Assembly (NCBI RefSeq): GCF_001634885.1
Contig: NZ_LWEX01000013.1
Coordinates: forward strand, 1-38,035
From: Sulfitobacter sp. HI0040
Lineage (GTDB): Bacteria; Pseudomonadota; Alphaproteobacteria; Rhodobacterales; Rhodobacteraceae
DNA length: 38,035 nt
Direction: 5' to 3'
A model generated the notes under the pieces. The model was not told the origin of the DNA. It saw only the letters and a program-made list of their open reading frames with translations, and did not search any database. Numbering within the stretch: the first letter of the stretch is position 1; each line of letters opens with the position of its first letter. A program made the position numbers and the translations under genes. Below, in pieces: positions 1 through 8,233 of this stretch.

Positions 1-51
1 GTGAAAGACCCGCGGGTCATTGAGGCATATATCGGAGGGTCGCATGGCTGA
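1..51 (+). CDS. livG: LivG-type ABC ATPase, C-terminal tail (partial)
   Basis: Frame 1 from the first base reads VKDPRVIEAYIGGSHG and then TGA. The DPRVIEAYxGG ending is the usual C-terminus of LivG-type ATPases of branched-chain amino acid/amide (HAAT) ABC transporters. The rest of the gene lies upstream of the window. Its last 8 bases overlap the start of the ligase gene. It supplies the second ATPase that the downstream livH, livM and livF need to form a complete importer. The assignment rests on 16 residues plus context. Confidence 0.8.
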   Translation: MKDPRVIEAYIGGSHG

Positions 52-1963
52 TTTTACGAAGAACCGGTCTTCAGGCGGCGAAACGGTCGGTGCACTGCTG
101 GCGCGGAACGCGTCGCGCCACGGAAAGGATGTCGCGCTTCGCGAAAAAGAGCGTGGGATATGGAAAGAAATCACCTGGGCGGAATATGCCGAAGAGGTGC
201 TGGCCTGTGCGGCTGGACTTGAAAAAATTGGCGTAAAGCCGGGTAAAGCCGTGCTTATCCTGGGCGATAACCGTGCGCGGTTGTATGGTGGCATGCTGGC
301 TGTTTCGTTGCTTGGTGCCTACGCCATGCCCGCTTATCCGGGCGCAACGCTCGAGGAACTTCGGCACTTTCTTGGCGAAGTCGAGATCGTCGCGGCCATC
401 GCGGAAGATCAGGAACAGGTTGACAAGATCCTGGAACTAAAGGGCGCGGGTGCACAGGGCATCGACCATATCATTTATGATGAGGCGCGCGGTCTCGGTC
501 TCTATGAAGTCGAAGGTCTGATGTCCTGGGACCACCTGCTCGAAGTTGGCCGGCATGATCTGGACAAATCACCAGGATTGCGGGACGAACTATTTGGACG
601 GACAAAGCCCGAAGACCCGGCCATTTTCATGCATTCGTCTGGAACCACGGGCCAGCCAAAGGGGATCGTTCTAAGTCAGCAGAATGTTTTTGCTGCGGCC
701 AGGAACGGGCATGCAGCGGGCGCATTCGACGAGAATGAAGAAATTCTTGCCTATCTGCCAATGGCTTGGGTGGGCGATTTCGCGATCACAGTTGCGGCGG
801 CGTTGCGGTGGCGGTTTACCGTGAATGTGCCGGAGCGGCAGGAAACGGTCGTGCGCGACATGCGCGAAATCGCTCCGACCTTCTATCTGGCGGCGCCGAG
901 AAGCTGGGACCAGATGCTGACGACAATCCAGGTGGGTATCGAAAATTCGACCCCTTTCAAGAAGTGGCTGTACCATTTCTTCATGGACCGTGCTGTCGCA
1001 GCTGAGACACGCAAGCTGAATGGCAAAAGTGGCGGTCTGCTTGAGCCTTTGGGCCGACTTCTGGGCGAGGCGATCGTTTTCGGTCCGATCAAGGACCAGT
1101 TCGGAATGAGCCGCCTCAAGAATGCGTTCACCGGCGGTGAAGCAATCGGCGAAGACACCTTTGTTTTCTACCGAGCTCTGGGAATCAAATTGCGCCAACT
1201 CTATGGCCAAACCGAAAACAGCGCGATCAATGCAATTCAGTCTCCGGGTGAAGTGCGCCTTCATACCGTTGGCAAACCAGCGCCGGGCGTCGAGGTGACT
1301 ATCGCCGAGGACGGGGAGATCCTTGTACGCTCGGACAGCGTATTTGAAGGATACTTCAACAAACCCGAAGCGACCGCCGAAGCCCTTGAGGGCGGGTGGC
1401 TGCATACAGGTGATGCCGGGCATCTTGAGGAAGATGGACACTTGGTTGTTCTGGGGCGCGTCTCCGAGGTCATGCATACGGCCGGAGGCGAGCGTTATGT
1501 GCCGAACTACATCGAAAACCGGTTGAAGTTTAGCCCTTACATTAAGGATGCTGCCGTAATCGGCGCCGGGCTTGACGAATTGACGGCCATGGTCTGCGTG
1601 GATTTCGAAGCGGTTGGCCACTGGGCAGAGGTGAACGGCGTGCCGTATGTGTCTTATTCCGATCTTTCTCAGCGCGAAGAGGTCGCGACGTTGCTTCGCG
1701 AGGCCTTCCAACGGGTCAACAAGGCCCTCACCGAACCGTTGCGCCTGCAACGCTTTGTTAGTCTGCCGAAAGAATTCGACCCGGACGATGGTGAAATCAC
1801 GCGAACCCGAAAACTGCGGCGGAAGGTCGTTCAGGAACGCTATGCCGACGTGATCGCGGCGCTCTACGACGGTTCAAAAGAGGTCTATGTAAGCGCGCAG
1901 GTGACTTACGAGACCGGGGAAGTAGGGAAGGTCGAAAGAAGCCTTCCCATCAGGGAGGTATAA
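44..1963 (+). CDS. AMP-forming long-chain acyl-CoA synthetase (ANL family)
   Basis: It activates a carboxylic acid to its CoA thioester through an acyl-adenylate, in the cytoplasm. The P-loop SSGTTGQPKG is near residues 199-208, the adenine motif YGQTENS near 387-393, the HTGD motif near 454-457, and the hinge region GRVSEVMHTAGGERYVP follows. RTRKLRRKVV near the C-terminus carries candidate catalytic lysines. At 639 aa it has the length and style of bubblegum/FAA1-type long-chain ligases. ATG at 44 is chosen because GGAGGG (34-39) sits 4 bases upstream; a TTG at 20 would add 8 residues and lacks such a site. The gene lies between livG and livH, overlapping livG and ending one base before livH, so ligase and transporter should be co-translated. 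The inferred role is activating the imported acid. The substrate cannot be read from sequence. Confidence 0.93.
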   Translation: MADFTKNRSSGGETVGALLARNASRHGKDVALREKERGIWKEITWAEYAEEVLACAAGLEKIGVKPGKAVLILGDNRARLYGGMLAVSLLGAYAMPAYPGATLEELRHFLGEVEIVAAIAEDQEQVDKILELKGAGAQGIDHIIYDEARGLGLYEVEGLMSWDHLLEVGRHDLDKSPGLRDELFGRTKPEDPAIFMHSSGTTGQPKGIVLSQQNVFAAARNGHAAGAFDENEEILAYLPMAWVGDFAITVAAALRWRFTVNVPERQETVVRDMREIAPTFYLAAPRSWDQMLTTIQVGIENSTPFKKWLYHFFMDRAVAAETRKLNGKSGGLLEPLGRLLGEAIVFGPIKDQFGMSRLKNAFTGGEAIGEDTFVFYRALGIKLRQLYGQTENSAINAIQSPGEVRLHTVGKPAPGVEVTIAEDGEILVRSDSVFEGYFNKPEATAEALEGGWLHTGDAGHLEEDGHLVVLGRVSEVMHTAGGERYVPNYIENRLKFSPYIKDAAVIGAGLDELTAMVCVDFEAVGHWAEVNGVPYVSYSDLSQREEVATLLREAFQRVNKALTEPLRLQRFVSLPKEFDPDDGEITRTRKLRRKVVQERYADVIAALYDGSKEVYVSAQVTYETGEVGKVERSLPIREV

Positions 1964-2851
1964 ATGGACTGGGTCTTTCTATCAGAGCTTGCGATCAACG
2001 GAGCCTTGACGGGTCTGCTGTATTCGCTATTCGCCATCGGCCTTGTGCTGATTTACAAGGCGTCTTCGGTGCCCAATCTGGCGCAGGGCGGGCTGACCAT
2101 GGTCGGTGCCTATGTGGTTCTGGCGCTTGCGCGCGATGTGGGTTTACCCTTGTGGCTGGCCATTCCTCTGGCTGCGGTTGTCATGTTCGGCCTTGGGTTC
2201 GGCATTGAGCGTGTTGCTCTGCGCCGTCTCGCAGGTCGGCCGGTTGTCATGATCCTGATGCTGACACTCGGCCTCGACATTTTCTTGCGGGGTACGACGC
2301 TCGCGATCTGGGGCGGGACGTCACGTTCGATGGAACTGGGCGTCAGCTACGATCCGCTGTTTCTGGGCGACATCTTCATCAGCCGCATCCATCTGGTTGG
2401 TGCCGGAGTTGCGCTCGCCTTGTTTGTCGCCTTCATGCTGTTTTTCCGAACCCGCACCGGGATCAAGTTGAGGGCGATTGCGGATGATTACATGGCTTCG
2501 TGGTCGGTCGGCATCTCGGTTGAACGCGGAGTTGGCTTGTCTTGGGCGCTGGCATCCGTTGTTGCCGTCGCCGCGGGCGTTATCTGGGGCGAGATTCAGG
2601 GTGTCGATCAGGCGCTGTCGCTGTTGCTTCTCAAAGGTCTGACGGTTGCCGTTCTCGGTGGTCTCGACAGTATCCTTGGCGCCGTGATCGCGGGCATCAT
2701 CCTGGGCGTCGTCGAAAACGTTGGCGCTGATTTCCTCGATCCGCTTGTCGGAGGCGGAAGCCGAGAACTTATCGTCGCCGCTGTGCTCATTCTAACGGTC
2801 ATGATCCGTCCGCATGGGCTGTTCGGTCGTCACGATATCGAAAGGGTGTAA
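1964..2851 (+). CDS. livH: HAAT-family ABC transporter permease, LivH type
   Basis: This is a 295-aa inner-membrane permease made almost wholly of hydrophobic segments. The N-terminal stretch GLLYSLFAIGLVLIYKASSV, the motif NLAQGGLTMVGAY near residue 40 and the C-terminal GLTVAVLGGLDSILGAVIAG are typical of LivH. It pairs with LivM to form the channel of a branched-chain amino acid/amide-type importer. The ATG follows the ligase stop codon directly, with GGGAGG (1953-1958) as the ribosome site. Because a CoA ligase sits in the same operon, the cargo is more likely a carboxylic acid than leucine. The family is certain; the cargo is inference. Confidence 0.94.
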   Translation: MDWVFLSELAINGALTGLLYSLFAIGLVLIYKASSVPNLAQGGLTMVGAYVVLALARDVGLPLWLAIPLAAVVMFGLGFGIERVALRRLAGRPVVMILMLTLGLDIFLRGTTLAIWGGTSRSMELGVSYDPLFLGDIFISRIHLVGAGVALALFVAFMLFFRTRTGIKLRAIADDYMASWSVGISVERGVGLSWALASVVAVAAGVIWGEIQGVDQALSLLLLKGLTVAVLGGLDSILGAVIAGIILGVVENVGADFLDPLVGGGSRELIVAAVLILTVMIRPHGLFGRHDIERV

Positions 2852-2854
2852 GAC

Positions 2855-3928
2855 ATGTTTTACAGACTTTCTGGCGTCCATCACGCCAACTACGTTTCGG
2901 ATAGCCGAATCTTCAAGGTACCTGCTGACAGGAATCTGGCTGCATTCATCTTCCTGATCGGCATTGTCGCGCCATTCATCATACCCTCGCTTTATCTGAA
3001 CAGTTACATGCTGCCCTGGCTGATCTGGACAGCGGCCGCGCTTGGGCTGAACCTGGTAACGGGTTGGGCCGGCCAGCTTCACCTGGGTTATGCCGCGGTC
3101 ATGGCCGTTGGCGCCTACTCCGCGATCCACGCCGCGCGGTTCGGGGTGCCTTGGGAGTTTGCCTTGATCATCGGTGGGCTGGCCTCGTCGGTGATCGGCA
3201 GCTTGTTCGCCTTTGCCGCGCTGCGGGTGAAGGGCCTCTATCTGGCGCTCACCACCCTCGCGATGCAATTCGTCATGGACTGGGTGCTGACCCACTCGCC
3301 AGCGATTTCGGGCGGCTCGCACGCATCGCTTCAATCTCCGACACTGGCGCTGCTTGGCCAGGATATCACCTCTGACACCGGCTATTACTACGTTGCCTTC
3401 GGGTGGTGCGTGTTGGTGACGATCTTCATGCTGAACCTGAAACGCACCGGGCTGGGGCGTGCCCTTGTGGCCGTGCGGGAAAAAGACTTTGCCGCCGCCA
3501 TCCTTGGTGTGAACAGTTTCTACTACAAGATTCTGGCCTTCGCGACCTCGTCCTTTATCGCGGGCGTCAGCGGTGCGCTGCTTGTTGCAACGTTCTTCTT
3601 CCTGGCTGCGCCTGAGCAGTTCTCGGTGAACGTTTCGATCCAGGTTCTCGCGATGGTGATCGTTGGCGGTCTTGGCAGCATCATCGGATCCTATTTTGGT
3701 GTTGCCCTGATCCTTCTTGTTCCCGGTCTGGTGAATGGTCTCGTCGCCACGCTGAGTGAATGGATGGGCGTGCAGATCGATGTTGAAACACTCGCTCACA
3801 TCCCGAACGCAGTCTATGGCGCGCTGATCGTCATTATTCTTCTGATCGAACCGCTTGGTTTGGGAAAACTCTACGGCAACATCAGAGACTATCTGATGGT
3901 CTGGCCCTTCGATCAGTTCAAGAAATAG
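2855..3928 (+). CDS. livM: HAAT-family ABC transporter permease, LivM type
   Basis: This is a 357-aa membrane protein and the second channel subunit. The LivM hallmark is visible near residues 57-85: ALGLNLVTGWAGQLHLGYAA followed by AVGAYSA. Later come GRALVAVREKDFAAAILGVN (the cytoplasmic loop that contacts the ATPases) and MVIVGGLGSIIGSYFGVAL. An N-terminal extension of about 30 residues precedes the first membrane segment, which is common in LivM. It starts 3 bases after livH and ends with TAG. This stop shows that TAG is an ordinary terminator in this genome, which bears on the amber-interrupted genes at 26180-28316. Confidence 0.94.
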   Translation: MFYRLSGVHHANYVSDSRIFKVPADRNLAAFIFLIGIVAPFIIPSLYLNSYMLPWLIWTAAALGLNLVTGWAGQLHLGYAAVMAVGAYSAIHAARFGVPWEFALIIGGLASSVIGSLFAFAALRVKGLYLALTTLAMQFVMDWVLTHSPAISGGSHASLQSPTLALLGQDITSDTGYYYVAFGWCVLVTIFMLNLKRTGLGRALVAVREKDFAAAILGVNSFYYKILAFATSSFIAGVSGALLVATFFFLAAPEQFSVNVSIQVLAMVIVGGLGSIIGSYFGVALILLVPGLVNGLVATLSEWMGVQIDVETLAHIPNAVYGALIVIILLIEPLGLGKLYGNIRDYLMVWPFDQFKK

Positions 3929-3938
3929 GGGAATGCCG

Positions 3939-4748
3939 ATGCAAGAAAAAGTTGAAGCCCAGAACATTCTATCCTTGAACAGCGTCGAAGTGCTGTACGA
4001 CAATGTGATGCTGGCGATCAAAGGTGTTTCGGTCCAAGTCCCAAAGGGCGAGATGATCGCACTCTTGGGATCGAACGGGGCGGGAAAAAGCACCACGTTG
4101 AAAGCGATCAGCGGTCTTTTGAAGGCTGAGCGCGGGCGCATCAGCCGAGGTGGTATAACGTTCCAGGGAACGGACATTACCGAAGCGCTTGCGCAAAAAC
4201 GTGTCGAGATGGGCATCTGTCATGTCATCGAAGGGCGACGGGTTTTCGAACACCTGACCCCCGACGAGAACCTGACCGCCGCCGCGCCGCGCGGAATGTC
4301 TCGATCAACGCTGAATGCGGAAAAGGACAAGATCTACGGATATTTTCCGCGGCTTGCCGAACGCAAAAATTCGCAAGCAGGCTATTTGTCGGGTGGTGAG
4401 CAACAGATGCTTGCCATTGGGCGGGCCCTCGTGACCCAGCCGAAGCTGTTGATGCTTGATGAACCAAGTCTCGGGCTTGCTCCGTTCCTGGTCGAGGAAA
4501 TCTTCGGCATCTTGCAAAAGATCAATAAGGATGAGGGCCTGTCCGTACTGCTGGTGGAACAGAACGCCTTGGCGGCTCTGGAAATCGTTTCGCAAGGGTA
4601 CCTTATCGAGAACGGCCGCGTTGTTATGCACGGCACCGCCGAGGCTCTCAAATCTAACTCCGACATTCAGGAGTTCTATCTAGGCGGCGGAGAGACCGAT
4701 TTTCACAACGTCAAGCACTACAGCCGACGCAAACGTTGGTTGAGTTGA
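3939..4748 (+). CDS. livF: HAAT-family ABC transporter ATPase, LivF type
   Basis: This cytoplasmic ATPase energises the importer. From the ATG at 3939, Walker A GSNGAGKST is at residues 44-52, the signature LSGGEQQ near 150-156 and Walker B KLLMLDEP near 169-176. The LivF-typical PSLGLAP follows, then LLVEQN in the switch region. Length is 269 aa. ATG 3939 is preferred because AGGGGA (3927-3932) is then 6 bases upstream; an in-frame ATG at 3933 would abut that site. The C-terminus carries a basic tail, HYSRRKRWLS, beyond the usual LivF end. It sits 10 bases after livM in the same operon. Confidence 0.94.
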   Translation: MQEKVEAQNILSLNSVEVLYDNVMLAIKGVSVQVPKGEMIALLGSNGAGKSTTLKAISGLLKAERGRISRGGITFQGTDITEALAQKRVEMGICHVIEGRRVFEHLTPDENLTAAAPRGMSRSTLNAEKDKIYGYFPRLAERKNSQAGYLSGGEQQMLAIGRALVTQPKLLMLDEPSLGLAPFLVEEIFGILQKINKDEGLSVLLVEQNALAALEIVSQGYLIENGRVVMHGTAEALKSNSDIQEFYLGGGETDFHNVKHYSRRKRWLS

Positions 4749-4781
4749 GGTACTAATCAGAAGGTGTTCAGGGAGGAACAA

Positions 4782-6020
4782 ATGAAGAAATTTGCGAAAG
4801 CGTTGGCTGTACTATCCATGTTCGGAGGAGCAGTGTTCGGCACTCAGGCGCTGTCTGAGCCATTCAAGATCGGCATCTGCTACGACCTCAGCAAAGCCTA
4901 TACCTTTGCCACACCACAGGTGGCGCAAGCGGCACAGGATTTGGCCAAACTGGTCAATATGAAGGGCGGTATCGGTGGCGAACCGGTCGAAGTCATCGTG
5001 CGTGACCACGGGAACGAACCGCAGCGCGGGATCGAATGTTATTCCAAGCTCAGCCGCGAGGGCGTCTTTGTTTTCGATACCCTGTCTACACCGGTTTCCC
5101 TGGCCATCCTGCCGCGCGCGATGGAAGACGGGCGCATCCTGATGCAGTCGCTTGTCGGCCGCGGCGACGCCGTGGATGGAACTGTCTTTGACTGGGTCTA
5201 TCCGGTCGGACCGACCTATTGGGGCCAGGCAGCCAATGATGTTGCCTACATAAAACAATTGCACGACGGCGACTTGTCGAACGTGAAGGTGGGCTTCATC
5301 TACTTCGATTATCCCTTCGGACAGGAGCCGATCGAGATCCTGGAAACCTTGTCCGAAAAAGAGGGTTTCGAGCTTGAGCTGTACCCCGTGCCGCTTCCGG
5401 GCAGCGACCAGGCCGGAGTGTGGTCCAAGGTGCGCCGCGACAAGCCCGATCATGTGATCGTCTGGATGTTGGGCGGTGCGCATGTGGTCGCGTCGAAGGA
5501 GATGCAGCGCAATCGCATTCCGATGGACAAGTACATCTCGGTCAACTGGTTGAACGAAGTCGATATCGCCAACATCGGTAAAGAGGCCGCCAAGGGTATC
5601 AAGCGCGGTACCAATGTCGTGGGCGGTCAGGATATTGCCCTGTATCAGGAAATCATGGCCGAGCTTTATGACAAGGGCGAGGGGGCCGGCCCGATCGAGA
5701 AGACGCAGGACGTTTTCTACAACACCGGTCTGGCCATGTATTCAATCATGTTCGAAGCCGCGCGCAGGGCGGCAGAACAGGAAGGCCTTCCGATAACCGC
5801 GGAGTCCTACAAAGCCGGACTGGAATCTCTTGAGGGATACGACGCGAACGGGCTGATGGCCCCCATTACGGTGACGGCCGAAGACCATGGCGGCGGCGGT
5901 AAGACCCGGATCGAGATGTGGGACGGGGAGACTTGGGTGCCGCAAACCGACTGGATCTCTGAGTATACGGACGTCGTGTGGGACGTGGTGAAAGAAAGTT
6001 CCTCAAAATACGAGCAGTGA
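4782..6020 (+). CDS. Periplasmic substrate-binding protein of the ABC transporter (first copy)
   Basis: This is the LivK-type periplasmic binding protein that captures the substrate and delivers it to the permease. A clear signal peptide covers about residues 1-25 (MKKFAKALAVLSMFGGAVFG then TQALSEP). The mature part starts KIGICYDLSKAYTFATPQVA, the usual type I fold opening. Length is 412 aa. ATG 4782 is chosen because GGGAGG (4771-4776) lies 5 bases upstream; an upstream GTG at 4764 has no such site. It lies 33 bases after livF. The next gene is a close paralog with shared blocks such as LYPVPLPGSDQAG and TAEDHGGGGKTR, so the pair looks like a tandem duplication with diverged specificity. 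The ligand is unknown. Confidence 0.93.
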   Translation: MKKFAKALAVLSMFGGAVFGTQALSEPFKIGICYDLSKAYTFATPQVAQAAQDLAKLVNMKGGIGGEPVEVIVRDHGNEPQRGIECYSKLSREGVFVFDTLSTPVSLAILPRAMEDGRILMQSLVGRGDAVDGTVFDWVYPVGPTYWGQAANDVAYIKQLHDGDLSNVKVGFIYFDYPFGQEPIEILETLSEKEGFELELYPVPLPGSDQAGVWSKVRRDKPDHVIVWMLGGAHVVASKEMQRNRIPMDKYISVNWLNEVDIANIGKEAAKGIKRGTNVVGGQDIALYQEIMAELYDKGEGAGPIEKTQDVFYNTGLAMYSIMFEAARRAAEQEGLPITAESYKAGLESLEGYDANGLMAPITVTAEDHGGGGKTRIEMWDGETWVPQTDWISEYTDVVWDVVKESSSKYEQ

Positions 6021-6117
6021 ATAACTAATAGCAGGAAGGGCGACGCTACGCGGGGCGGCAGCGGCGCTTACTGAACGGTGTCACCGCCCCAAACCAAACC
6101 AACGGGAGAGAGAAAAC

Positions 6118-7368
6118 ATGAAAGTCAAACAGCACATTAAGGCAGTGGTCTTTGCTACTGCGCTGGCAGCAAGCGCGACTGCGGCCGCAGCGCAGGACAA
6201 GGAGCCGATCCGTTTCGGTCTCTGCTTCGATCTCAGCAGGTCGTACACGTTCATTTCGCCGCAGGTAGCCCAGGCGGCACAGGACCTCGCGAGGTACACC
6301 AACGAGAACGGTGGGATCGAAGGGCATCCGGTGGAAATCATCGTGCGCGATCACGGCAACGAACCGCAGCGCGGCGTGGAATGCTATGAACAACTCAAGC
6401 GCGAAGGTGTATTCATTTTCAACATGCTCTCGACGCCGGTCACGAATGCGGTTCTGCCCCGTGCGATGAGAGATGGTAACATCCTGATGCAATCGTTCGT
6501 GGGTCGCGGTGACGCCGTGGATGGCGAGGTGTTCGAATGGGTGTTCCCGGTCGGCCCGACGTATTGGCAGCAGGCAGCGAACGACATCGCCTTCATCAAG
6601 GAGCAGATGGGCGGTGATCTGAGCGATGCGAAGATCGGGTTCATCTATCTGGATTACCCGTTCGGCCAGGAGCCAATCGAGATTCTTGAAACACTTTCCG
6701 AGAGGGAAGGGTTTGAGCTGGAACTGTATCCTGTGCCGCTTCCCGGGTCGGACCAGGCCGGCGCATGGAGCAGTATCCGGCGGGACCAGCCTGACTATGT
6801 AATCAGTTGGCTTCTGGCGGGTGGACATGTGGTCGCGTCGAAAGAGATGCGCCGCAACCGTTTTCCGATCGACCGCTATCTGTCGGTTAACTGGCTGAAC
6901 GAAGTCGATATCGAGAACATCGGCGCGGAAGAGGCGAAAGGCCTGCTTCGCGGCACCAACGTGGCCGGCGGCCAGGAAGTCCCGCTCGTCAAGACGATGC
7001 TGGATACTTACTATGCCAATGGCGAAGGCAGCGGCCCCGAGAGCCTGGTGCACGATGTCTATTACAACACCGGTCTTGCGATCTATTCGGTCGGTTTCGA
7101 AGCCGCACGTATCGCGATCGAGGAGAACGGAGGGCCGCTGACGCCGGAGAGCATGAAAGCGGGCTATGAAGCGATCGAGAACTTCGACGGCAACGGTCTT
7201 ATGGCGCCGGTCACGGTGACCGCGGAAGACCATGGCGGCGGTGGCAAGACCCGGGTCGAACAGTGGGATGGCGAGACCTGGGTTCCGCTTACCGACTGGA
7301 GCGCCGATTACCTCGATATCGTTTGGGAAGTGATCAAGGAAAGCTCCGAGTCGTTCTCAGTCGAATGA
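6118..7368 (+). CDS. Periplasmic substrate-binding protein of the ABC transporter (second copy)
   Basis: This is a tandem paralog of the preceding binding protein, 416 aa, with a signal peptide (MKVKQHIKAVVFATALAASA, with likely cleavage after AAAAQ). The two align over nearly their whole length: RDHGNEPQRG, GRGDAVDG, YPFGQEPIEILETLSE, LYPVPLPGSDQAG, SVNWLNEVDI and the GLMAP-TVTAEDHGGGGKTR ending are shared. The most visible differences are in the region near residues 95-115 and in the last third. GGGAGAGA (6103-6110) precedes the ATG. The 97-base gap before it holds GGGGCGG and CCGCCCC as a possible long-looped hairpin without a T-run, which I do not call a terminator. A strong terminator follows the gene. 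Confidence 0.93.
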   Translation: MKVKQHIKAVVFATALAASATAAAAQDKEPIRFGLCFDLSRSYTFISPQVAQAAQDLARYTNENGGIEGHPVEIIVRDHGNEPQRGVECYEQLKREGVFIFNMLSTPVTNAVLPRAMRDGNILMQSFVGRGDAVDGEVFEWVFPVGPTYWQQAANDIAFIKEQMGGDLSDAKIGFIYLDYPFGQEPIEILETLSEREGFELELYPVPLPGSDQAGAWSSIRRDQPDYVISWLLAGGHVVASKEMRRNRFPIDRYLSVNWLNEVDIENIGAEEAKGLLRGTNVAGGQEVPLVKTMLDTYYANGEGSGPESLVHDVYYNTGLAIYSVGFEAARIAIEENGGPLTPESMKAGYEAIENFDGNGLMAPVTVTAEDHGGGGKTRVEQWDGETWVPLTDWSADYLDIVWEVIKESSESFSVE

Positions 7369-7378
7369 ACACAAGCCT

Positions 7379-7408
7379 CCCCGCGGCACCCATACCGCGG
7401 GGATTTTT
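7379..7408 (+). terminator. Rho-independent terminator closing the transporter operon
   Basis: A perfect 8-bp GC stem CCCCGCGG (7379-7386) and CCGCGGGG (7395-7402) encloses the loop CACCCATA and is followed by ATTTTT (7403-7408). It lies 10 bases after the second binding-protein gene and 38 bases before the next start codon, so it separates transporter and crotonase transcripts, fully or as an attenuator. Confidence 0.9.
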
Positions 7409-7445
7409 CGCACAAATACAGTCCATGAATAACGAAGTTAATGCT

Positions 7446-8222
7446 ATGAGCCCCATTGACGTGAAGATCGAAGACGGAATTGCGACCGTCTGTATCAACC
7501 GGCCCGAACGCAAAAACGCACTTTCCGTGGCGGCTACGAACGGGCTGACTGACGCCTGGGAAAAAATCGCGGCGGACGATAGCGTTCGTGTGGCCATTCT
7601 GACCTCGGCCGATTGCGGTGTTTTCTGCGCTGGCCTGGACTTAAAGGAAGCCACGCAAATCGCGCGCGATGAAGGCGTCGATATCCTGTCGAAGATGCGT
7701 GATCCGTTTCACGAAACAATGCGTGCGTTCAAGAAGCCAATCATCGCGGCAATGACCGGGTCTTTGATGGCGGGCGGAATGATGCTGACCTTGAATTGCG
7801 ATCTGCGGGTCGGTCTCAAGGGGACCAAGGTCGGTATTACCGAAGTAAAGATCGGTCGTGGCTCGCCCTGGGCATCGCCGGCATTGTCCATGCTGCCACA
7901 GCCCATCCTTATGGAGATCGTTCTGACCGGCGACCTGATGCCGATCGAGCGCCTGCACGAATACGGATTCACCAACTATATCGAAGACACTCCCGAAGCT
8001 GTCCGCGCACGGGCCTTCGACCTTGCCAAACGCATTGCCAGCGCGGCACCTCTTTCGGTGATTGCGGCCAAAGGCAGCGTTCGAGCAACCATGGACCTTG
8101 GCTGTGCGGGTGGCCTGAAAGAGGGTAAGCGCCTGCACGAGGTGGTTTATGCCAGCAACGACGCGATTGAAGGCCCCAAGGCCTTTGCTGAAAAACGAGC
8201 ACCCGTCTGGGCCGGGACCTGA
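7446..8222 (+). CDS. Crotonase-fold protein (enoyl-CoA hydratase/isomerase family)
   Basis: This is a CoA-thioester enzyme of 258 aa. The first oxyanion-hole block is CAGLDLKE near residues 61-68. The second is GSLMAGGMMLTLNCDL near 105-120. By comparison with mammalian hydratase 1 as I recall it, the first catalytic Glu (in the GGGCEL block) is replaced by Met near 113. The second Glu is kept, in ITEVKIG near 133. A single acidic residue suits an isomerase, hydrolase or other crotonase reaction as well as hydration. ATG 7446 gives the usual N-terminus; ATG 7425 is in frame and would add 7 residues. Neither has a strong ribosome site. The gene begins just downstream of a terminator, so its own promoter should lie within about 7403-7440 or readthrough is used. 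Ech2, etfB and etfA follow. Confidence 0.88.
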   Translation: MSPIDVKIEDGIATVCINRPERKNALSVAATNGLTDAWEKIAADDSVRVAILTSADCGVFCAGLDLKEATQIARDEGVDILSKMRDPFHETMRAFKKPIIAAMTGSLMAGGMMLTLNCDLRVGLKGTKVGITEVKIGRGSPWASPALSMLPQPILMEIVLTGDLMPIERLHEYGFTNYIEDTPEAVRARAFDLAKRIASAAPLSVIAAKGSVRATMDLGCAGGLKEGKRLHEVVYASNDAIEGPKAFAEKRAPVWAGT

Positions 8223-8233
8223 TGGAGGCTTGA

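Noticed and set aside
1750..1765. CGCTTTGTTAGTC inside the ligase gene as another operator copy
   Set aside because: Only the right half-site matches and it lies within coding sequence far from a start.
2792..4216. Long minus-strand open frame (474 codons) opposite livM and livF
   Set aside because: It is antisense to two unmistakable transporter genes, rich in Arg, His, Gln and Pro, has no recognisable domain, and arises from GC-rich codon structure.
6021..6117. Possible terminator between the two binding-protein genes (GGGGCGG ... CCGCCCC)
   Set aside because: The loop would be about 25 bases and no T-run follows; not convincing.
6046..7233. Minus-strand open frame (395 codons) opposite the second binding protein
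   Set aside because: Shadow of a gene with a clear signal peptide and family blocks; a similar shadow opposite the first binding protein simply reflects the duplication.
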